64,000 bases of DNA from Eurosta solidaginis (lineage: Eukaryota > Arthropoda > Insecta > Diptera > Tephritidae), in the NCBI RefSeq assembly GCF_040869045.1, contig NC_090323.1, positions 260,962,392 to 261,026,391 on the forward strand, given 5' to 3'. A program made the position numbers and the translations under genes. This document shows positions 22,231 to 33,908 of the stretch, piece after piece. The notes beneath the pieces were generated by a model that was not told the origin of the DNA, made no database searches, and saw only the letters and a list, made by a program, of their open reading frames with translations. Each line of letters starts with the position of its first letter. The first letter of the stretch is position 1.

Positions 22231-23720
22231 AAAAATGGAACCAAGACCAAAGGTAGAACCAAAATTGGACACAAGCCTGCATCCGATAGCAGAAGCGGAA
22301 CAGAAAGTGGAACTAAGAGCTTAGATGTAAGGGAAACTGGATACTGATACAGAAGTCAAAACCGAAGCGATAATCCAAAGCAAAGGTGAAACTGGAATAA
22401 AAAGCGAAAATGGCGTCGAAAGCGAATCCAACAACAAAGTCAGAACAGAAACTGATCAAGACGGATCGGGAACTAAAAATTTAATCAGTACCGAAAAAGG
22501 AATTGAAACTGACCACAAAGTGAACCCGCCCAAACTGGAATCATGACAGATGGTGGGACCGAAACCGGATCAGGAAATGAAATCAAGATCGAAACCGGAA
22601 CCGAAACTGAGACTGAATCCGGAACCTAATTTGGAATTAATACCGCATATGGAACGGGAACTGGTCACAAAATTTAACCGGTACTGAAGTCGGAACTGAA
22701 ACTGGAATTGCGGACTAAAGTGGAATCGAGACTGCAAACAAGGCCGTAAACAAACTAAAACAGAAACGGAACCGAACCAAAAATAGAACCAGCAGGGGAG
22801 ATGGAACCGAAACTGATAACAAATCCGGAAACTAGTTTTCAACCAATACCGGAGATGAAACAGGAACTAGTCACACAATTTAACCGGTACTGAAGTCGGC
22901 ACTGAAAGTTGAATTGCGACCTAAGGTGGAATCTAAACTGAAATCTAGACAACCAAGGCGGTACAGCAACTGAGACAGAATCGGAACCCAAAATGGAACC
23001 ATCACACAAGAAGGAACCGAAGATGGACCGAATCCGGAACCTAATTTTGAACCAATACCCTATCTTCGGTAACTGGTAAAAAAAAAATTTACCGACACTG
23101 AAGTCAAAACTGAAACTATAAGCGCGAACTAATGTGGAATCTAAACTGGAACCAAGACAACCAAGGCGGTACAGAAACTGAAAGAGAATTGGAGCACCAA
23201 ATGAAACCGTCACAGAAGATGGAACCGAAAGTGAGACACAAAATAGTTCAGAGACTGGCGTCGGAAACGAAAGTCCAACCGAATCTGGAACCAACTATAC
23301 CACCAAGACAGAAAATGGAAACAAAACTGTAACCGAGTCCGAAACCGACACTTTAAACAATACCGAGGATGGACACGAAACTAGCGACAAACTGAAACGG
23401 ATACTGAAAATGGAATCACTAGCTAAGGTAGAATCGAAAATGAAACCAAGACAGAAGGATGAGCAAAAACTGAGACCGAATACGGAACCAAGACAAAAGA
23501 GGGAACCGAAATAGAGACTGTATCCGGAACCAAAACAGAGGATGGAAACGAATCTGGATGAGAAACTAAAACTAATACCGAAGCTGAAACCGAAGCTGGA
23601 ACTAAGATCATAGGTGCAACGGAAATTGAACTGTGACCTCAAACGGAACCAACGTTAGAAACCGATACCGGAATAAAAACTAGAACAAACCCAGAATCAG
23701 ATCCGGCATAATGATATTGA
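22231..23720 (+). repeat. Degenerate GGAACCGAAACT-type repeat, ~1.5 kb
   Basis: Starts where the previous tract ends. Variants of a ~12 bp unit (GGAACCGAAACT, GGAACCAAGAC, GGAATCGAAACTG) run for 1.5 kb. Longer phrases recur too: 'cacaatttaaccggtactgaagtcgg' appears near 22670 and 22870, and a version near 23090, about 200 bp apart, so there is a higher-order period. Reverse frames read as F/S/V-rich peptides without function. Confidence 0.8.
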
Positions 23721-24679
23721 TAGATAAGGAGACTATAGTGAGTATTGGGGTGAACAAAGACAAGACGAAGTTTTTGTTGTCATCAAAGAAAGAATTTTCC
23801 TTGGCGACTACGTCAGTGTTAACCGATATTTATTGAAATCTATGGACGACTTCGAATAGCATTCTAGACTTCGACGAGCGTAAAATGCGAAAAATTGCAA
23901 GCTTAGAGATCTAAGCTAAAGCGCAAACTCTTGACTCGAAATAACCGACGGTTTCGAAAGCAGATGGGATGGCCATTGGAGTATACTAGATAAAGTTCTC
24001 CAATAAAAGCTCGAGAGCACCCGATGCGAAAGATAATTTCGGACGAAGATTCTGTTTGTGCTCGAAAAAATTGTCAAGTTTCAGAGACATCAACCAAAAT
24101 ATAGCCCAGGGTAACAATTAATACAATTATACGACGGGGGTATCATCATACTACCAATTTTACACAGAGAGTTTATGAAATAATTAGTTGAGTTTTCTTC
24201 ATTGAAATGCTTATTGAACTCAATATACCAAGAGAAAAAGGTTGATTTTTATTAAAATACATTTTTTGTAAAAAACATGATATATTTTTGGACTGCTGAC
24301 GAATGCTCATTATTGGAGGTAGTGGCCCTGTGTAAAAAAACAAAAAAAAAAACAAAAAATAATTATTTTATTAAAAAAAAATTGTGACCCGATTAATCTA
24401 CTGTGGGAAATTCGTATAAGGCGCTTTAAATTTATTGATTGATGTACGGGCATCACACAAAAGACGTTATTGAAGGTTCTTATATTGAATCGGTTTCGTT
24501 TTGGTATCTCAACCGATTTCGAGGATGTTGACCAGGTAACCTAATATTTGTTCTAAAGGATTTTTCTTTCAAACAATTCAGCAATCATCGCGTTGTCAAT
24601 CGTTCACTGAAAAATATTTTCCAAAATTAGAAGTTGCATGACTAACATGACTGCACGACAATATTTATATAATATGTGT
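23721..24679. other. Unclassified AT-rich DNA
   Basis: Contains A-rich and T-rich tracts (24330-24380) and no recognisable domain or element end. Confidence 0.35.
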
Positions 24680-25868
24680 CCAGCAGCAGCGAGCACGAAA
24701 ATAGCATTGGACATTTCGACCAAATTTCGTCAATCAAATTCTTTTTTTTATTTTCGATGATTTAAGGAATAGCTTCTATGAATTTTGTAAGAGAAACTAT
24801 GTAAAACCAATTTCAACAACGTTTTCGAAAAAACTCGAAAATTCGAGAAATTTTTTCGTAAATTTCGATCTTTTTATTTAGAGTATTCCGCAGTTTTTCG
24901 AGTATCATATATATTATTTCTAATTGCTGTTTTTATGAACGGGTCCCTTTTTCGCTCTTATTTGGAATCCAAATCTATAGATAAAGTTTTGGTTGTAAAG
25001 ATGGAGATTCGGGCTATTAGCGAGCTTTGGGCAATTTGGCCGTAGTGCTTTTGTTTATCTATATTTTATTAAAATAATTTGTTAAAATTAAACGATTGTG
25101 AGCACACAAAGAAATCTATTTGTACTATGGCACTATTGTGAATATTTGCACTGCATTACCGGCAGTTGCTACCATACGCTAGATGGCAGCGCAAGCTGTA
25201 AGTTTTAACCGACTGATAGAACAGCTGATTTCTGTTGATATTTGATAATAAGCTTTTATATTGGTTTGTGCAAGATGCGCATGGGTCCGGCTCGTACCGT
25301 TTAATATAAATTTTTGAAAAAGTTTTTAAAAATCAATGCAAATTTTGAGAGACTTATGACTTGTGCTTGGCGGCCGCCGTGATGTGGTGGTAGCGCGATC
25401 CGCCTACCACGCCGAGGCACCTAGGTTCGACTCCAAGGCAAGCTTTTTCAATTAGAAAACAAATTTTCTAATCGGGGTCCCCCTCTGAAGTTATTCGCCA
25501 AACACTTCGAGTGTATTTCTACTTTGAAAAGCTTCTCAGTGAAAATTCATCTGCTTTGAGATGCCGTTTGGAGTCGGCATAAAACAAAAGCTCGGCTTGA
25601 GGTTCCTCGGTCGTAAATCGGGTCAAGTATTTATTATTTTGTTATGACTTGTACTTTGTTAGACTAATATTGACTGGGCTATAAAACTACATACGCGAAA
25701 AAATGTAGAAAAACCATTTTTTAGAGTTTTCGAATTTTTGATATTGATAGTTTTAGCTACAAAATGCATGCAAGTTTTTTTGAAATTATCGTAAATAAAA
25801 AGGAAGAATTTAGTTGATGAAATTCGATAGGAATTTCCACTGCTTTTTTCGCGTTCGCCGCTGTATAT
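24680..25868. mobile_element. Long-TIR non-autonomous element (family L), copy 1
   Basis: The left end CAGCAGCGAGCACGAAAATA, with TTTTTTATTTTCGATGA about 60 bp inward, is matched in reverse at the right end (...TTTATTTACGATAA..., then AAAAAAGC, GCGAACGCG and ACAGCGGC when read on the minus strand). The inverted ends span roughly 90 bp but are diverged. No ORF inside. A SINE (25370-25641) sits in the right half. Related copies: 50439-51118, a lone end at 51180-51275, and a half copy at 54061-54480. Confidence 0.65.
25370..25641 (+). mobile_element. SINE, full-length head, tail type A
   Basis: The tRNA-like head has an A-box-like TGGTGGTAGCGCGATCCG and a B-box-like GGTTCGACTCC. The body is shortened in the middle and ends GTAAATCGGGTCAAGTATTT. 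The 11 bp target duplication TTATGACTTGT flanks it at 25354-25364 and 25642-25652, extending a few bases with mismatches. It has inserted into a family L element. Confidence 0.9.
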
Positions 25869-25885
25869 AGAAAGTATACGGGAAA

Positions 25886-27320
25886 CAAGTAAAGGTGTCT
25901 AAGTTCGGGTGTAACCGAATATTATATACTCAGCGTGAGCTTCAATTGTACATTTCATTTCAGATAAATTACTTTTCTACATAACACGCGGCACCGTCCG
26001 TTTAAAAAAAATGTCTCCCCATTTCCGCTTACAATGGAACTTGATAAGTAAAATATCATTGATTCAAAACTATTTTTTTGCTAAGTTATAGCCAGTTGTT
26101 CTAGTCTACGACCCTTTTAAACTTGTTTTATATCTAAGTTGTCGTGGTCTTTAACCGATCCCGTCCATTTTTACTAGAAATATTTTCTGCTATAGGGAAA
26201 ATTTGTGTACCCACTTTTATTACGATCCGTTAACTTTCTTCGAGTTATGGCTCCCGAAACATAGAAAATTGCTTAGTCATAAAAGGGGCCGTGCCACACC
26301 CATTTTCAAAAATTTTAGTGTTTTCCAATTTAATGTTATAATTCAATTTAGAAAAGAAAATTCTATTGGAACAAACCTCTTTTTCGCAAAGATATAGCTT
26401 ATTATTTTCGTCTACGACCGTTTTAAAAATCTTTTATATAAAAGTGGGCGTGGTCTTTAACCGATCTCGTCCATTTTTACTAGAAATATTTTCTGCTATA
26501 GGGAAAATTTGTGTACCCACTTTTATTACGATCCGTTAACTTTTCTTCGAGCTATGGCTCCCGAAACATAGAAAATTGCTTAGTCATAAAAGGGGCCGTG
26601 CCACACCCATTTTCAAAAATTTTAGTGTTTTCCAATTTAATGTTATAATTCAATTTAGAAAGTAAAATTCTATTGATACAAAGCTCTTTATCGCTAAGAT
26701 ATAGCTTATTTTATTCGTCCACGACCCTTTTCACAATCTTTTATATAAAAGTGGGAGTGGTGCTCAACCGATTTCGTTAATTTTTATTATAGTAAAGACA
26801 ACCTCTCTGCCGAATTTTGTTACGATAGGTTTAACGATTTTTGATTTATGATTATAATATTTGTAAAATTTATTTTTTCACAAGTGGGCGGCGCCACCCC
26901 CATTTAAAAAAATTTTTCCAAATTTTTATCAAGACTCTCAATATCAGTCCACATGTCAAATTTCAACAGGTGTATTATTATTAAATAATCAGGGTTTTTG
27001 TGTTTTCCAAATTGTATATATATAAAAAGTGGGCGTGGTTATCATCCGATTTCTCTCATTTACAATACCAATCTATTCCGGGTCCAGATAAGCTAGTGTA
27101 CCAAATTTGGTGCAGATATCTCAATATTTACTCAAGCTGTCATGCTAACGGACGCACGGACGGACGGACGGACATGGCTCAATCAAATTTTTGTTCGATG
27201 CTGATGATTTTGATATATGGAAGTATATATATATCTCGATTCCTTTATACCTGTGCAACCAACCGTTATCCAATCAAAGTTAATATAATCTGTGTGCAAA
27301 GCACGCTGAGTATAAAAACC
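25886..27320 (-). mobile_element. DINE-1-like repeat with a 306 bp tandem duplication
   Basis: The 3' end is at the left (ACAAGTAAAGG, then a GTTCGGGTGTAACCGAA hairpin-like motif) and the 5' end at the right (...CACGCTGAGTATAAAAA). GGACGGACGGACGGACATGG lies near 27155, the counterpart of the GTCCGTCC run of the family. Inside, 26146-26451 is repeated at 26452-26757 with few differences in the first 250 bp. GGGCGTGG-like motifs recur. Confidence 0.7.
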
Positions 27321-28319
27321 TTAATAAACAAATGAACAATAGTCAAATAAGAGCGTGTGACTGAGTATATCTATTCAATAAGGCAATCAATCAACTACCA
27401 AAAATAATCAAGAATAAGCAGAAAAAAAAATTAATTTAGAAAAATGTCAAAATGTTGTTAAATGCATAATCATTTTTTCTCATACCAAAATTTTCAGGTG
27501 CGTCTAATGGCAACAATTTTTCAAAAACTAAGATTATGCCGTTGCCGAGCTGGCGGAAGTTTATGACAAATTGTCCAACTGAAAGCCAAGCTAAAAGCTT
27601 TATTGAGGTGTTAAAGAGAAAAGAAACCAAGACCGAGAACTGTGCATTAGACGACAGCAGAATAAAAACCAAAATGTAGACACAGTGGCAAAATGTAAGA
27701 ATAGACAAAGAAAAAATGTTGCAGCTAATCGACGACAAATTAGTTATGCGTGGTCTTGTGATTAGGTGAGACCACCAACTTTGCACTTGAAAGCCATATA
27801 ACGGTAAAAAAATATTGTTAGTTATTTGTATGTAGTTATTGGATGTTGCATAAGTGGATACAAAAGCCAATAATTTAAAATATTCAACAAAAAATTAAAA
27901 CAAAAAAATCGTTTTCCCATTTACGTTTTACCACACTTACAGAATCAGCTATTATTAATCAATCATTGTTTTAATTAAGCCAATCCATATTTTTGATGTG
28001 TTGTTTTTTTTCTTGTAGAAATTGCAAAATCATCATATTAATTACAAACGATCGTAACGAATTTAATTGATCCGCGTCGTTGACGTTTGGCGCCAATGCT
28101 TTGTTTTTTATGTTTTCCTTCATTACAGATTTTGTAAAAATGAATTACAAAGAGAAAACAAAGCAAGTACATTGTAAAATCATTGTAATTAGAATGTTTG
28201 GTTGATATTGACCCAGCCAGAGATTTCCAACAAATGAAGAATTTACTGAAAGCAAAATTATATGGGGCATTCCAGGTAAAACCAACCACACCACTTGTAC
28301 ATATTATCATTTGGGTATT
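27321..28319. other. Non-coding DNA with one weak exon-like segment
   Basis: AT-rich. On the plus strand an acceptor-like AAATTTTCAG at 27488-27497 precedes about 60 open codons ending in TAG at 27677-27679. The peptide includes PLPSWRKFM and SFIEVLKRKETK, but I recognise no family and see no partner exon. Confidence 0.3.
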
Positions 28320-28980
28320 TTAGTCGCCTCTTACTATAGACATACCTGTCGTGATTATATTCTAAGCCCACTAACCCGCTGGCGGTCTTGTCTTGTCGAC
28401 GCCCCTAGCCTGATTCACGGCCTAGAAACTGAGTCCTTTCTGCTTTTTAAAACAGGCTTATTGCGTGCAGCTGATCACTGCCGTCTGGTTCCGCCTGAAC
28501 CAGTCCCGTCTTCATACCCTTTGTAGGGTTTATCGCGGCAAAGTTCTTGCCGCACACGCGGTTATGCTCATTTTCTCTGTCGGTCGGGTCCACCACGTCT
28601 CTTAAGCGCTGGAGAGTTCTTAATGCTATCTACTGTGAGTGGGCTGTCGTATTCTTTCTGCTACGTACTTTTCCTGTTTTTCGCTCCTACATCAGCCTCA
28701 TTGACTTTCCATTCCTTTTTATTCTAGCGATAAGGAGACTCGCGGTTTTTGGGGAGTTCTACCTATCCTTATCGGATATGGAACCGGTAAGTTCTGGAAA
28801 ATAGCACGACTAAAGTACTCGACCATCTCGAGAAGGATTTAATATGACTACGATAATCCTTCTAGGTCATCCAACCTCCTCCTTCCCTGAGGAATTTGGG
28901 GTGGCCAGAGCCTCGCCTGTTAACCAAACATAGTTCGCCACGGGTGGGTGAGGATAAGATATAAATTACGCTGACAGCCC
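28320..28980. other. Unclassified GC-richer stretch
   Basis: Clearly richer in GC than its surroundings, with phrases such as 'ttccctgaggaatttggggtggcc' and 'gttcgccacgggtgggtgagg' that I associate with mobile elements but cannot assign. No convincing coding frame. Confidence 0.35.
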
Positions 28981-29188
28981 CTTGAAAGAGTTGCCCTTAT
29001 ATTTCTCAATCTCTCTTTCTCTAGCGCTCTAGGGGTTTTCCTCTTTTTCGCTTTCATTGTCCCTTTTTCCTTTTTCTTTATCTCTTTCACATCCGCGTAT
29101 ACTTATAATTCTCGTCTGCTCCATCTCTATGTTCTTTCCTTCTTTCCCACTCATTTCCTTTTTTATAGCCTTCTTTCAATACACCTCC
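28981..29188 (+). repeat. Pyrimidine-rich tract, left part
   Basis: Dense CT-rich DNA (CTCTCTTTCTCT, CCCTTTTTCCTTTTTC). The same kind of sequence resumes at 30825-31250 on the far side of the LINE, so the LINE interrupts one pyrimidine-rich segment. Confidence 0.55.
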
Positions 29189-30830
29189 CTTTTTTATTTA
29201 TTTATTTATTTAAGTTCAGTCTACAGAATTTAATTCTTACAGACTAGATATAGTACGCAGTTAATCAATTAAAAATAGTGTATAATTTTAATTTAAATAT
29301 ACTTATACTATTATTAAACTCAATAACGCTTGCATAGGTATTGCATAATCTAACGCTCCTAGCAATCGGCTCGTTCACGGCATAATTAGTAGAGTGGAAT
29401 GTGTCTACCAATAAGCGATTATTTCTTAAGTTACGAGGCGGGTCATATAAATTGACCAAATTAGATAAGTCGTCACAGTGTATGTTATTATTAATGACAT
29501 TATAAATAAAAAGTATTGAGAAGTATATTCTCCTATCATATAGGGACTACAAGCCCATTGTTTCCGTCTACCAATATAAGAAGGAATATTACCTTGCCAC
29601 GGTAACTTTCTTAGAGCAAATTTCGTGAAAACTTTTTGAACTCTTTCGATTTTGTTTGAGTTTGTTTCATAGTATGGGCACCATATTAGAGAATAATACT
29701 CTAGTCTGCTTCGAACAAGAGATATGTAAAGAGCTTTTAAAGTGCAAGGATCTCTGAAATCCATTGAATTTCTTCTTATGAACCCTATCATAGAAAAAGC
29801 TTTTGATACTATTAAGTCAATGTGTTGAGAAAATGTTAGCTTTGGGTCGAAAATAACACCCAAATCTTTCATTTTGGTACTTCTAACTAGAGCACAATTG
29901 TCTATATTGTAACTAAATATTATGTTGTTAGACTTCCTAGAGAAGGTGACAACACAGCATTTATTGATGTTCAGTTTGAGACAATTCAAAGTGCACCACT
30001 GATTCAGTGAATTGAGATCAACTTGTAACTTATGGCTATCACTTGCATCACGAACGGTACAAAAAAGTTTGACGTCATCCGCGAACATTAGGCACTTAGC
30101 GAATTTAAAGCAATTCGGTAGGTCGTTAATAAATAAAAGAAATAGCAGTGGTCCGCAGTGAGTACCCTGAGGTATACCTGACCACGCGTCGATAAATAGT
30201 CTTGAGGTTGTATTCCCTAACTTAATAAATAGTTTCCTGTTTGACAGAAAACTAGCGAAGAAATTAATGAGAATGCCACTAACTCCGTAGCTTCGTAACT
30301 TCTGCAAAAGTATGGTATAACATACCTTATCGAAGGCTTTGGAGAAGTCTGTGTAAATCACATCAAGTTGTGCCTGCTTTCCGAACGCACCCACTATACT
30401 ATTCGTTAATAGGGTCAAGTTCGAACAGGTTGATCTTCCAGGAAAGAAGCCGTGTTGATCTTTAGAGATAAAATTCCGAACATGGTCAAATAACTTTGAT
30501 TGGATTATGTAATCGAACAATTTGGCCAGTGTCCCCTGTATAACGATAGGCCTATAATTACAAACATCATTACGATCACCAGACTTAAAGACCGGAACAA
30601 TGTGGCATAACTTCCACTGTTCGAGAAAAGCACCCTTATTGATACAATGCTGGAAAAGCTAGGATATGGGATTAGCTAAAGTATAGCAGCAACGCTTGAA
30701 AAATACAGGCGCAAATCCCTCGGAGTCATGTTTGGAACTGGACTTTAGCGATGAAATAGCGGATAGTACATCCTCTTCGGCGATTGAAAAGGAGGTTATA
30801 GAAGGTAAAAGTATGGTTTTTCTTGACATC
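29189..30830 (-). pseudogene. Jockey/CR1-like LINE relic, RT and C-terminus
   Basis: The minus strand codes an RT without RNase H. In order: SIAEEDVLSAISSLKSSSKH near 30790, PVFKSGDRNDVCNYRPIVIQ near 30570, DQHGFFPGRSTCSNLTLL near 30450, YTDFSKAFDKV near 30350, SGIPQGTHCGPLLFLLFIND near 30160 and the catalytic FADDVKLF near 30080. RT polymerises target-primed cDNA on chromatin. An in-frame stop stands upstream near 30660, and a frameshift near 29430-29460 separates the last ~64 codons. The 3' end carries an (AAAT)n tail, seen as TTTATTTATTTATTTA at 29195-29212. The endonuclease half is absent. Dead, 5'-truncated copy. Confidence 0.9.
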
Positions 30831-31255
30831 ACTCTCTTTCAGTTCAACTCTCTCGTTCTTTTCTTTTCGATACCCTTTCTCGTCTTTTTGCTGGCCGACT
30901 TACCCTCTCCTTACTCCGTTTCATGCAACCCACATTATCTTCGCCACTTTTTTTGTTCTGCTAATATTTTATTCATTTTCCTCTCCTTTCCTTTACACTT
31001 TTTCCCTTTCCCTGCCTATTTTTCTTCGTATCTGTAGATCCTCCCCTGTCTCTCTACCATTCCGCTCTCTTTCCTGTTACATTTTACTTTCTCTCTGGCT
31101 TTTCATTTCACAGCAGCTCTTCCATCTCCTCGGCCTTTTTCTATTCTCTTCCATCATACTCACAATTTTTCCCTCTACCTCGCTACCTTATCTCTTCCTT
31201 TTCTTCTCCATTTCATTCTTCTTATCCTTCTCATCTGTCTCATATATGGGATAAC
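30831..31255 (+). repeat. Pyrimidine-rich tract, right part
   Basis: CT-rich DNA continuing the tract at 28981-29188. Open frames up to 143 codons on the plus strand are rich in Ser, Phe and Leu and are composition-driven. Confidence 0.55.
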
Positions 31256-32330
31256 TATACCTAGTACGTCACATATTCCTTCTTAACCTTTCCTTATTTA
31301 TATTTTCTTCTTACATCCGACATCTCATAGAAATATTTTCTGGGACTTTACAGATGTTGTGGGCCGGTGCCACCAACCACTTTGACAAAATTGTTTAAAA
31401 TGCAAATCCGCTAAAAACTTATTTGTAGCTATATTTTAAAAGATTTCCTCGTTTCCTCCCCTACTTCTTTCATCACGCATCAATTTGGCATGTAATGACC
31501 CATGCATGAAAACTCTTCGGCAACCAATTTCTCAATGATTTGGCATATTTCACACATACATCACATCTTCATGTAAACAAAATATGATACTCCTTTGTAT
31601 ATGCACAACAACAACTTGCATCAACTGCTTTACTATACTTTTCAATGTTTTTTTTTTTTGTTTTTTTCAAAAAAATATTTATACACAGACTGCACCCGAA
31701 TATCATATTTGACCTTATTTATATAACCGTAACATGAGCGCTGATGATGCTGGCCAACATAAGTGTGGTAATCGGTTTGTTATCGAACCTGCGGTGGCGC
31801 CAATTGGGATTTATTCGTGTTCGCGATTGTCTGTAAGTCTTTAACGTAGTCATATTTGTAAATTTCACGGCGAATTACTACTGTTTTTCAAATTGTTATG
31901 ATTAAACAAAGCAATACCAAAACAAAAAAAATCGTACCCCTTTTTCAACTTAGAAATAATTGGTTGGTAAATGATATTCAAAATTTAAAATGAATAATCA
32001 AAAGTACGATGGTAACTCACTGCTATTTTTACATTATCTCTGGCTTCTTCTATTAGTTCACTATTGTTCTCAATCATGTTCTTTATTGGTCGTCATGAAC
32101 GAATGAACGCGGTTTTAACTGCTGTTTTATACTCCAATTTGAGTAACGGACTTTTCGTCTGTTTGTTTGTTTTGAATATTACGAATATTAACTTTGAGCC
32201 GATTTTCGCGTTACTTTTGTTTACTTTGCTGTTGCTCTGATTTCTGGCTGATTACTGAAATGATGGTTAGCCAGGTGTTGGCTAATTAACGCTAAATGCA
32301 TTCGAACAATTGCAGAAGTTTTAATATTAT
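31256..32330. other. Intron-like or intergenic DNA
   Basis: AT-rich with a T12 run near 31650. No elements or coding frames recognised. Confidence 0.4.
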
Positions 32331-32720
32331 ATGCGCTACTGCCGGCATTTTGACGAGGAAGAGGTCTCAAAAAAAATTCTGAGACTGGGAGGCGAAAACT
32401 CTTACTATGAAAATTAAAAATGATTCCACAAAGCTATATATATTGACAGATACCGTAGGAAACCTCCGTTTAGCGGCTGAATGGATTCTTACATCAGGTA
32501 CCTGTCTAAAAACGCCATATCTCAGAGTTTGTTTCATGAAAGCTCTATCTCAGGGTTTGTTTCAAAAACGTCCTGAAAATATTTTAAATTTGTAATGAGA
32601 CAGGGCGTTTTTGAAAAGAAATTCTTATGTATATGAGACGTTCTTAAACAAATTTGGATAGTTTTCTGAGATAGGGAGTTTTTGAAACGGCAGCCGAGTT
32701 TGGCTGATTCTCCACTTCAC
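32331..32720. repeat. Foldback-type repeat, 'GGGCGTTTTTGAAA' family
   Basis: Left half carries 'atctcaga(g)tttgtttca', 'aaaacg(c)c'; right half carries 'gacagggcgtttttgaaaag' and 'gatagggagtttttgaaacgg', so the halves mirror each other. Same family at 33060-33300, 40285-40540, 60724-61033 and 61745-61890. Confidence 0.6.
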
Positions 32721-33059
32721 CTTCGATATCAAAGCTTCAAAGTTAAGTATTGTAAACAAATTTCGAATCAATTATTATTTATTTAAATTCAAGTTGAAAG
32801 TTAATAAGCTGAGCTTTTTCAACGTAGCTTATTATATTGCAAAACCAAGTATAGAAAATTTTGCTTACAAAGCAAAACAGAAATTAAAATCTTTGCTCTC
32901 TTAAGCGCAAGTAGTTCATGTATGTATGTATGAAAAAAATGCTTCGAAAACTATAAATATGTAAATGCAATATATTTATATCTGTATTACATATATAGTT
33001 AATGTAGTATGCACATATTAGGGAGTTCCAAATAACTGCATAGTTTTGTTGTTAAAAGT

Positions 33060-33300
33060 CCCGATTAGAGATTTTGGGAACCAACCGGTTCGGAACACTC
33101 TAAAGCATGTACAACTGATTCTTATCACAGAATTTGTTCCAAAAATGTCCTACCCAAGTAAAAATTCAATACATTTTTGGTTAGGTACAGCGTTCTTCAG
33201 CCGAATTTTGAGCTAGGCCGTTTTTTAAACAATCCTCAAAATGGATCTTTTTATATTCTGAGATATATGGCGTTTTTCAAATATGTAAGCTTAAAATTCA
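33060..33300. repeat. Foldback-family fragment
   Basis: Contains 'cacagaatttgttccaaaaatgtcctacc' and 'gagatatatggcgtttttcaaat', the same mirrored phrases as 32331-32720 but more worn. Confidence 0.4.
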
Positions 33301-33367
33301 TGTTTTACTTTTTTTTAAAAATTATCAATTAAAATAAAATTAGATTTTTAGAACTTTTTTTTACTAC

Positions 33368-33737
33368 AATAAAAAAAAAAAAAAAATACATGTAAGGCGC
33401 GATAACCTCCGAAGAGATTTAAGCCGAGCTTCTCTTCCAATTTGCCTCGTACTCCTTTTAATTTTTCCTACAAATTGGCGAGACGCGACCTACTTGTTTT
33501 ATGCTGACTCCGAACGGCATCTGCAAGGCAGATGAGTTTTCACTGAGAGCTTTTCATGGCAGAAATACACTCAGAGTGCTTGCCAAACACTGCCGAGGGG
33601 CGACCCCGTTTAGAAAAATTTTCTTCTAATTGAAAAACCTTGTTCCTAAAATTTTGATCTTGCTTTGCCCGGGGCGTGAACCCAGGATCTTCGATGTGGT
33701 AGGTGGAGCACGCTACCATCACAACACGGCGGCCGCC
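33368..33737 (-). mobile_element. SINE, full-length, tail type B
   Basis: Minus-strand copy with the complete head (gatggtagcgtgctccacctac), B box GGTTCACGCCC, full body and the GGTTATCGCGCCTTACATG end, followed by a long A-rich tail complement (A16 on the plus strand from 33371). A short ACAATAA repeat flanks it (33366-33372 and 33738-33744), partly merged with the tail. Confidence 0.88.
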
Positions 33738-33908
33738 ACAATAACTGCAAAGAAATAACCAAAGTCAGGCAAATTTTTGACAAGTAATCGGTAAACAAAA
33801 ATTATTAAAATTTCGGACAAATTTTTTGGCTGGAAGAGAAAATCTATGGCTATATTGAAAGTCTAACAGGTCGATGTCTGTATATTGAAGACTGAAGATA
33901 TTTAAGAA

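Noticed and set aside
21369..22272. Several ORFs of 77-138 codons on both strands
   Set aside because: All come from the CCCACT-type repeat, which has few stop codons in most frames.
22570..23642. F/S/V-rich minus-strand ORFs up to 151 codons
   Set aside because: Translations of the GGAACCGAAACT-type repeat; they resemble membrane proteins only by composition.
27436..27870. 144-codon minus-strand ORF
   Set aside because: No domain, and its complement contains a more protein-like segment; not supported.
30696..31254. Plus-strand ORFs of 113 and 143 codons
   Set aside because: Part antisense to a LINE and part pyrimidine-rich DNA.
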